Shown: positions 11,101 to 22,800 of the stretch, in pieces
Layout of the letters: each line of letters begins with the position of its first letter
Numbering within the stretch: the stretch's first letter is position 1
Source: Teratosphaeria epicoccoides
Lineage: Eukaryota > Ascomycota > Dothideomycetes > Mycosphaerellales > Teratosphaeriaceae
Length of the DNA stretch: 64,000 nucleotides
Direction of reading: 5' to 3'
Assembly (NCBI GenBank): GCA_021401465.1
Contig: JADDMT010000053.1
Coordinates: forward strand, 1 to 64,000
The notes under the pieces: model-generated
Told to the model about the DNA's origin: nothing
The model's input: only the letters and a program-made list of their open reading frames with translations
The model's database searches: none
Position numbers and translations under genes: made by a program

Positions 11101-11560
11101 GACATAGGGTACAGAGGTCGAAGCGGAGGATTATAACCCTCCTTAAGGTTAATCGCATGTTCCGCGTCTAGGGCCCGGGCATAGGCCGTAGCCTCTACGT
11201 CGAAAATATCGGCGTATTCCTCTAACTTAGGCGGAAGGGTAACGTCTTCCTTAACGTTCTGTATGCAGACTATATACATACATTAGACCTTCTTCATGTC
11301 CTTATAGAAGCTGTATGCGTCACGCATCCTTACTACAGGAACTTTGCCTATAGCGCCGTAGAACTAATTGTTAGTAGCTCTATTAACAACGACTCCCTGC
11401 TTGTAGCGCTAAGGGCGGCCGAGTAGGAGCTCCTTATCAGGAACGTCTTTAGTGTAGAAGACTTCGTTAGTCTCGCGCACCTCTCCTGAGGAGTCCGCGA
11501 GTTAGAGGCGCACGTTATACGCGCCTTAAGCCGCTACGCCTTTGCCTTAAAAGGACTTCA
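8120..11560 (-). pseudogene. Element B1 pol: reverse transcriptase, RNase H, integrase, chromodomain (RIP-broken)
   Basis: Read on the minus strand, the open piece 11279-10935 carries the start of reverse transcriptase (ADIFDVEATAYARALDAEHA, then ...LKKDNTLCLYVNYRGLNAVT). The catalytic YLDD box lies near 10665-10675 (YVVYLDDILVYSNLKEEHIR). Integrase follows at about 9700-8700, and a chromodomain-like end (KWKGY...KDYKNALEAIREFEEQRRR) near 8300-8130. The order PR-RT-RH-IN-chromo is that of chromoviral Ty3/gypsy elements. Stops replace Trp and Gln throughout, so no product can be made. Confidence 0.75.
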
Positions 11561-11799
11561 TAGTAGGCAGCAGGGCTCCTAGGATCGGCTTTTAACCGAG
11601 CCGTACGATTACCCGCTAGGGTATCACGTTAACCTCCGCAAGGTCATCTAACATATAGTCTACTAGCTTAAGCGAGCTATTAACTTGGACTATACCGGAT
11701 AGGCGCTAGGTAGGCCACGAGTCTACACTATTAGCGACAGACAGCTTAGATACCCGTAGTAGCTATTCGGTTGTCTCGGGCTTGTCCTTCTTTCGCCTC

Positions 11800-13050
11800 C
11801 TCTCTAGGGAGGTTTTAGATACCTTGCTTACCTTCTTCCTATCACTTCGTTTAGGACAGCAAGCTACCTAGTAGTCCCTTGCTCTACAGATGTAGCAGCT
11901 ACTCGGAGGCTTCTCGCTACTATCTTTAGGCTTAGAGGGCTTGCTCCTCTAGAATGAACTACTGCGTTAGACATGACCCTTAGGGCGCTTGTAATAGCGG
12001 CCCTTTAGTAGGTCCTTAGGGCTTAAACGCTTATTATCCTTGCCGCCCGATTTTCCATTTCGCTACAAGGTAATCTCTATACGCGTCGCAAGGGACACGA
12101 GGTCTTGCCGAGTTGTTAGAAGTTCATGAAAAGTCATGATTATGTTCTAAAGATTGTCATCAAGTTTGACAAGTAGGTGCCGCACGCGTTACGTCTTAGT
12201 ATAGGGTAGCATCTGTCTCTTAAGCGTAGCGAGGTAGGTAGTAAAGCTAGAGGTTGTTTGTCCCTTCCCCTGCTTAGCCTTCTCATACTCGACAGACACG
12301 GTAAGGGCATAGTTCCCTAGATCCTCGACCTAGTCGACACAGAACTAGCAAAAGTCCGCCTATGTATACATTCTGTCATAGACCTGTATAAGGTTATACT
12401 ACTTATGCTAATTATTGCGAGGTTCCTTATCCTCTTCGAGCTACATTACACTAAAGGTAACTCGTTCGCCCTCTGTAGAATATCCGCGTAGGTTAAGCAT
12501 AAAAACTGCCTTACATACCTACAAGAAAGTTCGAGCCTCCTTTAAGGTGTCTCCCTTAAACGGCTTCGGGTTACATGCGTTACGACTGCCTCCTAGTTAG
12601 CCTATTATGGCCCCGAATTCAGGCACTAGATTCGCAGGCATACGCGGAGAGTCTGCGCCTACTAGTACGTTGTCTTTACGGGTCCCTAGCGTGAAATCTC
12701 GCTAGATTTCTTCGTCCGCTAGTTCATTAGTACCGCTTATAGCGATGTCTTCGTCGTCCTCGCTGTTGTCGCTACTAGAAGGGGTGCGGCTCTAGCTCTA
12801 GTTCGTAAGGCAGTTCGCGACCTAATTGACAATCATGGCTACAAGGGCTAGGTCGATAGTTAGGGTTAGCTGCAGTCCCTGTGTAGGGGGTCTATTACCT
12901 TGTCTACTATGTAATTAGCCTCTAGCAGAACCGTCGCTTAATATAGTGTTGCTCGCAGGGGGTGCTTCTACGGGCTAGTTACTTAGGCTAGCTTCGCTAT
13001 CGCAGGCGCTTAGGATAGCACTTACTACGCGTTAGTTGCGAGTTCATAGT
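11800..13050 (-). pseudogene. Element B1 gag (RIP-broken)
   Basis: The minus-strand frames upstream of pol hold a gag-type protein. A CCHC zinc knuckle is visible at about 11857-11897 as CYICRARDY-stop-VACC, where the Tyr replaces the knuckle His (CAC to TAC). The rest is divergent capsid sequence. The same segment is repeated at 24491-25585. Function in the family: nucleocapsid packaging of the element RNA. Confidence 0.65.
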
Positions 13051-13110
13051 ACTCTAGACATATTATAGTATTCTCTGCTAGACTGCAAAGCAGGAGGGAG
13101 AAAGCAGAAC

Positions 13111-13470
13111 TAATATAGATATATATGCTATATAATATGAAAATATCTCGTAGTGTGACAGATTAATCCGACCTTTTAATAGGTACAAGATAGCGCTACT
13201 TTCTGCTTATTGCAGAGGTAGCGCTAGAGGTACTTATAACCCCTGACGCCCCTTAATTAGGGAAAGCATGTCCGAGCCTATCCCCGCAGGGGTATCGTAG
13301 GGTTAGTAACGTAGGGGTATCCTACGTCAAACATTAATCCTACTTAGACGACATATAAGCTAACGTATGTACGAAGGACCCCCTTACTATGTGTAGTAGG
13401 GTTACTACATGCTAAGGGCGGACATTAGAACCTATGCGGCTCTAATAGCCCCCTAGTATTAACCGTATCA
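13111..13470 (-). repeat. 5' LTR of element B copy 1
   Basis: This 360 bp LTR lies on the minus strand; read forward on that strand it begins TGATACGG and ends TATATTA (ancestral TATATCA). It matches the solo LTR at 14134-14493 in reverse complement and the LTR at 25586-25943 directly. It includes a TATA-like AT-rich end. Confidence 0.9.
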
Positions 13471-14133
13471 CGATGTTAATGCTAGTCTGCTAGAAGATCG
13501 TAGCGTACTACGCTATCGTCTTATTAGGAAGGTATTCGTCGATATCTGACATGCATTAACAGGGGCATCTTTAAATAGTGTGATTGCTACTATGACTCCT
13601 ACTACTACTAAGCGCTACAAGGAGGGGCTTTGTGCATAGAGGTATATATAAGGGGAAATCTAAGGAGCTCTATAGCTCCTTAGCGTAGCAATTAACTCTG
13701 TAAGTGTACTGCTATTAGACTTACTAAATCCTGTCGATAAAATATACTGCTTAAGCGCTAGTAGCTAAGGACTATCATGATTAACTTGTATACTACTCTG
13801 CTAGCTAGGCATGGTCTTGTAGCTCTCTAGATAGCCATATAGACGCTTAGGAACACCTGACACATAGTGTAGACAATGTGGCTATGATCGAATGTTGTGA
13901 TTCTTCTACAAGATGACAAATTCGGTAGCTGCCGTCCGGATGATAGGCATGTAGACCGCTAGGAAGGCAATCTTGTTAGATAGTCGCCTCTCGCTATATC
14001 GCTTAGTGTCTTTAAGCTTCTAAAACTAATCTCTCTAGTAATTAAGCTTAGTTTTTAAGAGCTGTCCCTACTATCCCTTAATACGCTAGTTTATCTTGCT
14101 AGTACTATACTAGTAACAATCGGTGAATCGCAG
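13471..14133. other. Unassigned RIP-type spacer
   Basis: This 663 bp stretch between two B LTRs has no readable frame. It contains TATATATAAGGGG near 13640, which could be a buried promoter, and a short palindrome GGAGCTCTATAGCTCC next to it. Otherwise nothing was seen. Confidence 0.3.
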
Positions 14134-14493
14134 TGATACGGTTAATACTAGGGGGCTATTAGAGCCGCATAGATTCCGATGTCTGCCCTTAGCATGCAGT
14201 AACCCTACTACACATAGCAAGGGGGTCCTTCGTACATACGTTAGCTTGTATGTCGTCTAAGTAGGATCAATGTTTGACGTAGGATGCCCCTACGTCGCTG
14301 ACCCTACGATACCTCTACGGGGATAGGCTTAGACATGCTTTCCCTAATTAAGAGGCGTCAGGGGTTATAAGCACCTCTAGCGCTACCTCTGCAATAAGCA
14401 GAAAGTAGCGCTATCTTGTACCTATTAAAAGGTCGGATTACTCTGTTACACTGCGAGATATTTTCATATCATATAGCATATATATCTATATCA
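14134..14493 (+). repeat. Solo LTR of element B with target-site duplication
   Basis: A complete 360 bp LTR (TGATACGG...CTATATCA) stands without any internal element sequence. It is flanked by CGCAG (14129-14133) on the left and CGTAG (14494-14498) on the right, a 5 bp target duplication differing by one CpA-to-TpA change. It arose by recombination between the two LTRs of a full B insertion. Confidence 0.85.
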
Positions 14494-15199
14494 CGTAGCT
14501 TAGTCGCTAGTAGCGGCTACGGCCTAAAGACTAGCTGTTTAGCTTGCTAGCGATGCCAGACGTCTGGCTATTAAGGGTAATTGTCTTGTGATTCTTCATT
14601 AATATCGTCTTCTAAGACCTTGCTATTAGCATACTCATTAAAGGGTGTTAGCTACTATTAGCCCGCTACTGCTACTACTCTTGCTGTTTGTTATGCGTCC
14701 TGCTAAGCGCCAAGCTCTTTTGCGTCAAGAAGCCGGCCTTCATTCACATTACTACGAGCTTCCTGTGATAGCCAAAAATGAGCATTAGTAACGTCTAGCG
14801 TTTCAAGACCCCTGTTACTCCGTAGGATCTGTAGCATGACTCTATGCTCCCTTACACATGCGATGTATTATGTAAGGACGCTTAGCTTTATGCGTCTAAC
14901 AATACTAACATATATCTAGATGATATTGCAAGACCATATGTCAATAGTAGCGTAAATGCTAATTCTAAACATCTCTATCTTGTAATAGGCGTTAATTAAC
15001 TAGCCCTAATTTAGTCTAGGTACTCGAAGGATGCCACGCTTAACTCTTAATAGACGGCTGCGCTCTTGAAACCCCCGGGGGTTAATAGACCAAGCGGCCC
15101 TGAAAAGGCGATCTCTGTAATAGATTTAGTCTATAATTACGCTATGATTACACTTCAAGGGCGGCTCTTACCTGCTAACTAACCTGTAAAGACGTCGAA
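14494..15199 (+). other. RIP-type region with a weak ORF from 14693
   Basis: From ATG 14693 a frame MRPAKRQALLRQEAGLHSHY runs on with TAG/TAA interruptions for about 60 codons, then becomes unreadable. A perfect palindrome CCAGACGTCTGG lies near 14555. No family is recognised and the ORF is doubtful. Confidence 0.25.
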
Positions 15200-15496
15200 T
15201 GTAGGATAATAAGACTAGTGTAGGCTAGCCAAAGTACAGACTATAGGTCTATAGTAGGACTACTCGAATCGATAGAGAAGGAAGTAGGATTAGTTAGGGG
15301 GATTGAGGAGTCCCCTTACTATGCCTATGCTAGGCGAGCCCTAATAGGGACGACCCTGGCCGGATCACGCCATGCTAGGCTAGTCGGGGCTAGCTCTAAT
15401 AGGGACGACCCCGGCCGGATCACGCTATGCTAGGCTAGTCAGGGCTAGTGAGTTAGCAGGTAGATTCTATAGGGATATGCGGAGGTAGTCCTGACA
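15200..15496 (-). repeat. 3' (left) LTR of element C
   Basis: It begins TGTAGGATAATAAGAC and ends AGTCCTGACA, 297 bp, with TGT...ACA ends. It shares the block 'ctatagtaggacta..cgaat' with 17277-17350 and the remaining 223 bp with 25949-26171. Confidence 0.85.
15327..15448. repeat. Tandem repeat inside the element C LTR (55 bp unit, about 2.3 copies)
   Basis: The unit ATGCTAGGCTAGTCGGGGCT... followed by AATAGGGACGACC and GGATCACGC starts at 15327 (lacking 10 bp), 15372 and 15427 (partial). The same array is present in the other LTR near 25999-26120, so it was part of the ancestral LTR. Confidence 0.8.
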
Positions 15497-15875
15497 TTGC
15501 CCCCCCCTCCCCTAGGTTTTATCCTCAAAACCCGCATGATGGTGTTAAAATACACAACTAATATAGGTAGAAGGTAGTAGAAAGGTATAGAACTTAGCAG
15601 TAGTGACTAGTCCTAAAGGGGAAGTCGCTAGTAATGAGTCATACTAATGATATTAAAAGAACTCGAAGTTTAATTCTGAACCTTCTAACCTACATCTACC
15701 TCTAATCAGTAAGTGAAGTGCGAAATCTATAGGCTAGCAAGAATAGGACAGGTTAGTCTAATCTGGTCTATTTTGTAGCAGTTTAGGCATTTTAGGTGCT
15801 AATAGTAGCATGTAGTCCCGGAGTCCCGCAAACTAACTGTAAACAAATCTGTCTAGCCTAAACTAGTCTAATACA

Positions 15876-16286
15876 ATGGCGAATAGGAAGAGATTAGCCG
15901 CCGAGGTTGTGCGCGAGGAGTACAACCACGATCTAGAGACTACTTCCTCGTTCCTAGCTAATCCGTGCTATAGCTGCTACGAGGACCCTAACCTGGCTAA
16001 CATTAAGAAGCTCTGCCCTATTATGAACAAGCCTGTCCCTGCTAGCATCACCCCTAACTACGGCAACTGCCTAAGTAGCAAGGACTGCTTCTAGGTAGGT
16101 TAATCTAGTCTATTCTAGTCTAGTTTAGTGTACTATAGCTGACTCTAATAGCTCCTAGCCTCGAAGGAGGACGAGTAGAAGGGTGTGTACTACGAGATCG
16201 AAGCCTTGGCTAATAATGCCAGCGATGACGAGAAGGAGGCCATTGTGCGCTACATTAGGAAGATCGCGGGCACTACAATTCTGTGA
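15876..16286 (+). pseudogene. Antisense, spliced six-cysteine ORF in element C
   Basis: The ORF lies on the strand opposite to the element C gag, in the 3' half of the element. Exon 1 (15876-16094) starts MANRKRLAAEVVREEYNHDL and carries NPCYSCYEDP, KLCP and YGNCLSSKDC. If the Tyr before GNC was a Cys (TGC to TAC), the layout is C-x2-C..C..C-x2-C-x5-C. A typical intron (16095-16151: GTAGGT, GCTGAC, AATAG; 57 bp) joins in frame to exon 2 (16152-16286), ending DEKEAIVRYIRKIAGTTIL-stop. It has 118 codons with only two internal TAG stops, far fewer than its neighbours. The helical Glu/Lys-rich tail follows the cysteines, as in the antisense ORF of element A. Function unknown. Confidence 0.6.
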
Positions 16287-16294
16287 GTGCTAGA

Positions 16295-17239
16295 CTAGGG
16301 CACTCTGCCCTAGAATGGAGCTAACTAGATTGTAGGGAGCTAGGTAACACCTAACGTAGCGGGCGGTTGTCAGTCAGACTGCATAGCTCTCTTCAAGTCT
16401 ACGTTCAAGCAGGATACGAAGGAGGCTATCTACATAGCGGGCTAGTCCTCTTCGATCTTGGCCTAGTGCGACTTCATCTCTATATGGAGCTAGCTTAGAG
16501 ACATCGTGCCTTGCTACAGCTTCTTCAAGGTGTCGAAGGCTACTTGTTGCCTCTCGGCTAGCCGGCCTATAGATTTAAGCATGACATCCTTTATAGTAGC
16601 CTAGTCTAGGCCCTATAGGTTGTTGTCAGGGTATAGGGTAGCGCTCTCGCGGATCTGACGCTCTAACTAGACCTAGATGTCCTAGTATTCGTTTTAGTCG
16701 CTACCTATGTAGCTAGCGGCTATATCGACCTTCTAGTACTCCTAGTCCTAGAGACCTAGGTGCCGTCAGAACTCACGCTCTATAGAACGGACCTATTCGT
16801 TATAACAAGCCCTTGTACGCCTATCGAAGACCTTAGGTTTAGCATACTTAGGCCCTCCCTGCCTAGGCGGGCTATACTAGTCCGAACTAGACAGTTCCGC
16901 CTGCAACTAGCAGAGCTCTTGTTCTGCTCGGGCTAGTTTAAGCTTCTGCTCTATAATTCGGAGCCTAGCTTTGTCCTCTTAAAGCTTCGCTCCTAATCTA
17001 GATCCCTCTAGTTCGCGATCTACTATCGCTGTTAGCTCTACTCGCTAGAAAGGGTTAAACGGCCCCTACTGTCTTTAGGCTTAAGCTAGTGCTTAAGACC
17101 TACGCCCTAAGCGCTGTCATCTAGCCTAGGAGGGTCCGGTTAGCTACTAGCTACGCTATTTTCGCTAGGTAGTGTAGAGCCTATGCTCCCTCGCTTACTA
17201 CTAGCGCTAGCAGCACTACTTCTTATAGTCGTCATTACT
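16295..17239 (-). pseudogene. Element C gag-like protein (RIP-broken)
   Basis: The minus-strand frame reads RVELTAIVDRE, EDKARLRIIEQKLKLARAEQ (a coiled-coil stretch), KPKVFDRRTRACYNE, QIRESATLYPDNNL and then SIGRLAERQQVAFDTLKKL. It ends near WIASFVSCLNVDLKRAM-type sequence, with stops at Trp/Gln positions. The first 40 codons (MTTIRSSAASASSKRGS) are in a different frame, so there is a frameshift or a later true start near 17100. It resembles fungal retrotransposon gag in lacking enzyme motifs. No zinc knuckle was seen. Confidence 0.55.
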
Positions 17240-17276
17240 ATACAATGCCTGTTATGCTTAGTAGGATCGATTTACG

Positions 17277-17350
17277 TGTAGAATAATAAGACTAGTATAG
17301 ACTAGCTAAAGTATAGACTATAGGTCTATAGTAGGACTATTCGAATTAAT
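17277..17350 (-). repeat. 5' (right) LTR of element C, first segment
   Basis: It starts TGTAGAATAATAAGAC and breaks off after CGAATTAAT, where element B2 begins with TGATATAG. The LTR resumes at 25949. The last five bases TTAAT are duplicated at 25944-25948. Confidence 0.85.
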
Positions 17351-17490
17351 TGATATAGATATATATGCTATATAATATGAAAATATCTCGTAGTGTAACA
17401 GAGTAATCCGACCTTTTAATAGGTACAAGATAGCGCTGCTTTCTGCTTATCGCAGAGGTAGCGCTAGAGGTACTTATAGCCCCTGACGCC

Positions 17491-17975
17491 TGTCATGAGT
17501 GTCAGGAGTGCTATGAGTCACGAGTACCGTGGCCTAAGTCATAGCTGTCATGAGTACTATAAGTCACAGTGTTATAAGTCATAGTACTATGAGTCATAAC
17601 GCAGGCATAGAAGAGAGGGGTCTGTCACGTGAGGACAGACACCTAGATCTGTAGGGTTAGTCTACAGATCTATAGGCCTACATAGGAGAAAGGATCTGTC
17701 ACGTAAGAACAGACCCTAGGATCTATAGGGTTAGTCTACAGATCTATAGACATAGGTCTAACAGGTCTGTTAACAGATCCGATAGAGCTGCCCTGTCTCT
17801 CTAGTATATAGGGATGTCTTCAGGACAGGTAGTTAGGAGCTTCGTGCTTAATTTAATCTTCTCCTCTAGGGGGGATAGTTAGTTACAAGGTTAATTGCCT
17901 TTGTCAATATTCTTCACTACTCTGCGAGTCTAATACCTGATCCCCTTCCTGCTATTAGCACCTACCCTTCTAACA
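17491..17975 (+). repeat. 5' LTR of element A2
   Basis: It begins TGTCATGAGT and ends CCTTCTAACA (ancestral TGACA). It matches 24007-24490 and 1166-1654. Confidence 0.9.
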
Positions 17976-18034
17976 CTTTAAGTACTACTCCTAAGGAAGT
18001 ATTAGGGGACTCGTTAAGCGCTTAACATACGCCT

Positions 18035-19420
18035 ATGTTAAGTAGTTCCTTAGCTGTCAGCTCGACCTCTAGCAACGATAGTCAACTAACACCACGAGAA
18101 CAAGTTACTGCTATACCTTAAATTACTTAGTAGCTCGAATCTATTCACCTTAGCGAGATGGCTCTAGCATCTGTCGCAGGTTCGACTACCGGAAACGGAC
18201 ATGGCAACAACGGCTTTAAGATAGGAAGCCCTACAGAGTTCATAGGACAACGATCTTAAGTCGAGATGTTTATCCTATAATGCTAGTTAGCATTTAACAT
18301 GGATACAGAATAGTTTACGACACATCATAAGTAAATAATGTACATTGTCTCTTACCTAAAGGGACTAGCGTTCGAGTTTATCTAGCCTCATCTAACAGAT
18401 TATCTGGATCACATCGGCAGCGTCGAAGCTAGGAAGACAACAACTTAGGAGATTCTTAACTTAGACAAGTCCTTGTTTAAGGCGTTACGCAAAGCCTTTA
18501 GGCTTAGTAACGAACAACAGGAGGCCGAGAGAGCTCTCCTAGGAATCTAGCAGAAGGGTTCTGCTATTAAGTACTATGCGGACTTTTAGACCCTCTCTGC
18601 CTAAGTCGACTAGAATGATAATGCCTTGGCCGCTTAGTTCTATTAGGGACTAAAGGAAACGGTTAAAGACGAAATTGCCTAGGGAGATTAGCTAACGACA
18701 TTCAAGGAAATGAGCGATCTCGCGATTAGAATCGATAATCGTAACTAGGAACGACAGCAGGAACGACAGCATGTAAATCGCAGGCTAGCGTAGGCTAACC
18801 ATAAGGTCTAACGATTAGCACTAAAATGGCAAAGCGATTACTATAGTCTCTAACTAATGGAGTTAGATGCGACTAAGGGACGCCTAAAGAGCGGACTCCG
18901 AGGAAAGCCACGGAATAGCTCTCCTACCTAGAATGGTCTCAAGAAGCTATTAGACAAGAGTAACCTCGAGTGCTATAACTATGGAAAGAAAGGACACTTT
19001 GCCTGCGAGTATTTCACTAAGAAACAGCGACAGGACCTACAACGGACAGAACAGGCTTACGCGACAACATCGGCACCTAATCAAAAGGCTGCCGCTACTC
19101 GAGAACTAGACTATGCCTCACTTACTTAGACTATGTGCTACAACGACGATTGTCGAATTCACATGAGTAATAGAGATGGTTCTAGATAGTACCCTAGCTG
19201 TAACAAGGCGTAGTCAATCTACGCGCTAAGGGGTACACCTTCTAGTGTAATAGTCCTAAGGTAACAGGAGCTAGAAGAAGAAGAAGGTTCGGACGACAAC
19301 TATGAGCTTGTCGAAGCCGTCATTCCTAATTCTGAGAGAGACGAGAGCATAGAGAGATAGGCTATGCCGCCGCATGACATCAGACTCGATATTATCCGAA
19401 TCATACAGAACTAGTAGGCT
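18035..19420 (+). pseudogene. Element A2 gag (RIP-broken)
   Basis: From ATG 18035, or possibly the in-frame ATG 18158 (MALASVAGSTTGNGHGNN), the frame shows retrotransposon capsid sequence such as KIGSPTEFIGQRS, MYIVSYLKGLAFEFI and NEQQEAERALLGI. A zinc knuckle follows near 18970-19010, CYNYGKKGHFACEYF, in which two Tyr replace Cys of the CCHC pattern. Stops are mostly TAG. The gag role is particle assembly and RNA packaging. Confidence 0.8.
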
Positions 19421-19839
19421 TAGGCTTACCTATGGATTAATGGAGTATAACACGTTAACTAGCTTAAGTATGACGAACTAGCCGACCGCATGCGACGACA
19501 CCTGAGGAGGTTACTAGTAGTAGCTTATCCTTACTCGCATCAGAAGATTGTCTAAGAAATTGTATTGTTTAGGGTAGAGTTTAAGCCCTAAGGAGGCTAC
19601 CTTACCTACGAAGGTATCTAGGTTCCACGAGCGCTACGGCTCTAGGTTAGCTACTTGAAGATAGAGTACGCAAGAAACGCGTAGGAACAACGAGGCTAAG
19701 AGCGAGTACAACCTTTTAGGCCGGTTAGCGGTAACGCTCAGAGAAGAGTAAGCCGAGACTGCACAATCCCCGAACTAGTCCGTGAAGACAGTTATTCAGG
19801 AAACGACGAGGTCCGCTAGAATTAGACCTACGGACAGAC

Positions 19840-22800
19840 TAGACAGGGCTGCAACGATGTGCCGCAGTTAGCGCCAGATACGCGGACAACCTCAGAGTAT
19901 AGGTACACATTAACGAGACGCTAGCCCGGGCCTTAATAGATTCAGGATACACTAGAATCTTCATGACGCCTAAGTTCGCCAGGACAGCTAGAATAAGGCT
20001 ACAGGCGAAGACGAATGCTTTCTCGCTACAAGCAATTAATAGAAAGCCGGTCATGTACAACTAAGGAATAGTTGACAAGGAGACTAAGATGATGCCTCTA
20101 CGGATAGGACGCTACTAAGAGATGATCTAGTTCGACATCACGGAGTCGCCTGGCTTAGATGTAGTGCTAGGGTTACTATAGCTAAGAAACGCTAACCCCT
20201 ACCTCGACTAGAAGAACGAGAGGATCTAGTTCCCAGAACTCTTAAGATCGATACCTCTACCTGTAGTGCACGACGTACTAGGCAAGATCGAAATATGTGC
20301 TATGACTTTAAGCGAGATAGTCGCTACTATCAAGGATCCCGAACAGGAAGTGCATGTCCTATAGGTCAAGGCAACGTAATCTGAAGTCAAAGTCAAGTTC
20401 ATAGTTCCCGATGAATATATACCCTTTTTGAGGAAGAACCCGACTAAGAGTCTCTGCCAGAACACTAGGAGTAGGACTACAGGATACCCTTACTCCTAGG
20501 CAGGATGCCGACGAAGCAACTAGTTTACCTATTATTAGCGGCGAAGCTAGAGATTCTCCGGAAATACCTAGAAGACAACCTCCGGAAGGGCTTTATCCGC
20601 GAGTCATAGTCACTAGCAGGGTATCTAATCCTGTTTGTCCCTAAGGGGGAAGACAACTAGCGACTTTACGTAGATTATCGTGGATTAAACGACATTATAA
20701 TAAAGAACAGTTATCCGCTTCCTTTGCTCTTAGAGTTACAGGATCGCCTACAAGGAGCAGTATAGTTCTTGAAGTTCGACATACTAGGAGCGTATAACCG
20801 AATTCGAATTAAGGAAGGCGAAGAATAGAAGACTACATTCCGAACTAGTTTCAGACACTACAAGTATATAGTTATGCTATTTAGGTTAACAAACACCCTA
20901 GCCATATAGCAGGCATTTATTAACAACGTGCTATGAGAGTACCTTAATATCTTCGTGGTTATATACTTAGATGACATCCTCGTCTACTTACGAATAATCG
21001 AAGAACATAGGACTTACGTACGTAAGGTACTTCAGAAACTCTAGGATTACAGGCTAAAGGTTAAGCCGCAGAAGAGCGAGTTTCATAAGCAAGAAGTCTA
21101 ATTCCTCGGCTACGTAGTAGCCTAGAACGGAATGAAGATAGACACTAAGAAGGTTAAAGTCGTAAAAGAGTAGCCTACGCTAACTAATGTTAAGGAAGTA
21201 TAGTCCTTCCTTAGGTTTGCTAACTTCTACTAAAGATTCATTGCAAACTATTCGAAGATTACGGCACTACTTACAACCCTTACTATGAAGGATACACTAT
21301 TCGTATAGGACGACGCCTAACAGAATGCCTTCAAGGAACTTAAGCAACGATTTACAGATTAGCCGATCTTGCTTGTATTCGACCTAGATAAGCCTATCAT
21401 AGTCGAAACAGATGCCTCCGACGTAGTACTTAGGGCATGCTTAAGTTAACTAGGACTAAGTAGACAACTACAGCTAGTCGCCTATTACTCGAGGAAGCTG
21501 TCTAGACCTGAACTTCGTTACGACGTCTACAACAAAGAACTTCTAGCTATAGTAGACGCCTACAAGGCGTAGCGAGTCTACTTAGAAGGTTCTAAGCACT
21601 AGGTTACAGTCTACACTAACTATGAGAACTTGCGATACTTTACTATGACGAAGGAGTTAAACTAACGACAAGTCTGATAGAGTAAGGAACTCTCTAGCTT
21701 TAACTGTAAGATCGTCTATCGCAAGGGATCCGAGAACGCACGCGCTAATGCACTTAGTCGCCAGACTGACTACATGAAGGGCGTGAAACAGGAGAAACAT
21801 GCTGTTCTCTAGGAAAATAGCGATGGCACGCTTAGAGTTAACCGACTCGTGGCTATAGCTATTATATAGACTAGCGAATTCTAGGACGACCTAAGGAACG
21901 CACTAGTCTACGACCTAACTGCACTTGCTGTCCGCAACGACATTAATAGACAGGAGGACTAGGAAGACAAAGACGGAGTGCTTCTCTTCTAAGGGTTAGT
22001 ATACGTGCTAACATCCTTACGTTCGGAGCTACTACGCCTCAAATATAACGTACCTTAGGCAGGACACCTAGGAGTGTCTAAAATGAAGCAAATTCTCTGA
22101 CAAGAATATTACTTCCCTAGGATAGGCAGAGTAATCGAGGACTATGTCTGTCGATATGTAACTTGCTAATAGAGTAAGCACGACTATCACAAACTGTATA
22201 GGTTACTACGACCGCTAAAGGTACCCTAACGGCTATAGGAATCGCTCGCTATAGACTTCATCGTTAAACTACCCTAGTCGAGAGAACCTACTACGAATGA
22301 GTTCTTCGATAGAATCATGGTAGTAGTCGACCGATTCACTAAGTTTAGGAAGTTTATCCTATACCGCGAAGACTTTAAGACCGAAGATATCGCACATGTC
22401 TTCATCAAATAGGTAGTAGCATTACATAGTATGCTACGAGACCTAGTAACAGATCGAGGATCCGTGTTTACCTCTAACTTCTAGAAGGCCCTAATAAGAC
22501 AATTCCAGGTCAAACATTAACTAAGTACTTCCTTCTACCCTTAGACAGATAGACAGACAGAACGTCTAAATCAGACGTTAGAATAGTACCTTCGATCCTA
22601 TGTGAATAGGGACTAGAACAACTAGGTAGAGTTGTTGCTAATAGCGCAGCTCGCGTATAATAGTACGCTAGCAGAGTCGACAGGACTCTCGCTATTTCAG
22701 ATGGCGTACGGATTAGCCATAGAAGACTTTCCGGACGTCTTAACTAGTAATCTAAACCTAGTAGCACTTAGGCAAGTAGAACACCTACGCTGACTACAAA

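Larger units (their letters stand above)
8080..13470 (-). mobile_element. Ty3/gypsy LTR retrotransposon B, copy 1 (3' truncated)
   Basis: A minus-strand element runs from its 5' LTR (13111-13470) through gag and pol to a chromodomain ending near 8120. No B LTR is found left of it, so the 3' LTR is lost. Its gag region (12016-13110) matches 24491-25585 of the second B copy base for base in length. All frames are RIP-broken. The right edge ends CCGTATCA followed by CGATG; the matching target duplication cannot be found because the left end is missing. Confidence 0.85.

Noticed and set aside
12415..12600. Short plus-strand ORF repeated at 24887-25075
   Set aside because: It is conserved only because the element B gag is duplicated on the other strand. 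Unlike the A and C antisense ORFs it lies in gag, is only 61 codons long and shows no structure.
15327..15448. CRISPR-like repeated units
   Set aside because: The units are directly adjacent, without spacers, and lie in a retrotransposon LTR of a eukaryotic genome: a tandem duplication.
20226..20465. Minus-strand 79-codon ORF inside element A2
   Set aside because: It is opposite the protease region of pol; no motif and no counterpart frame.
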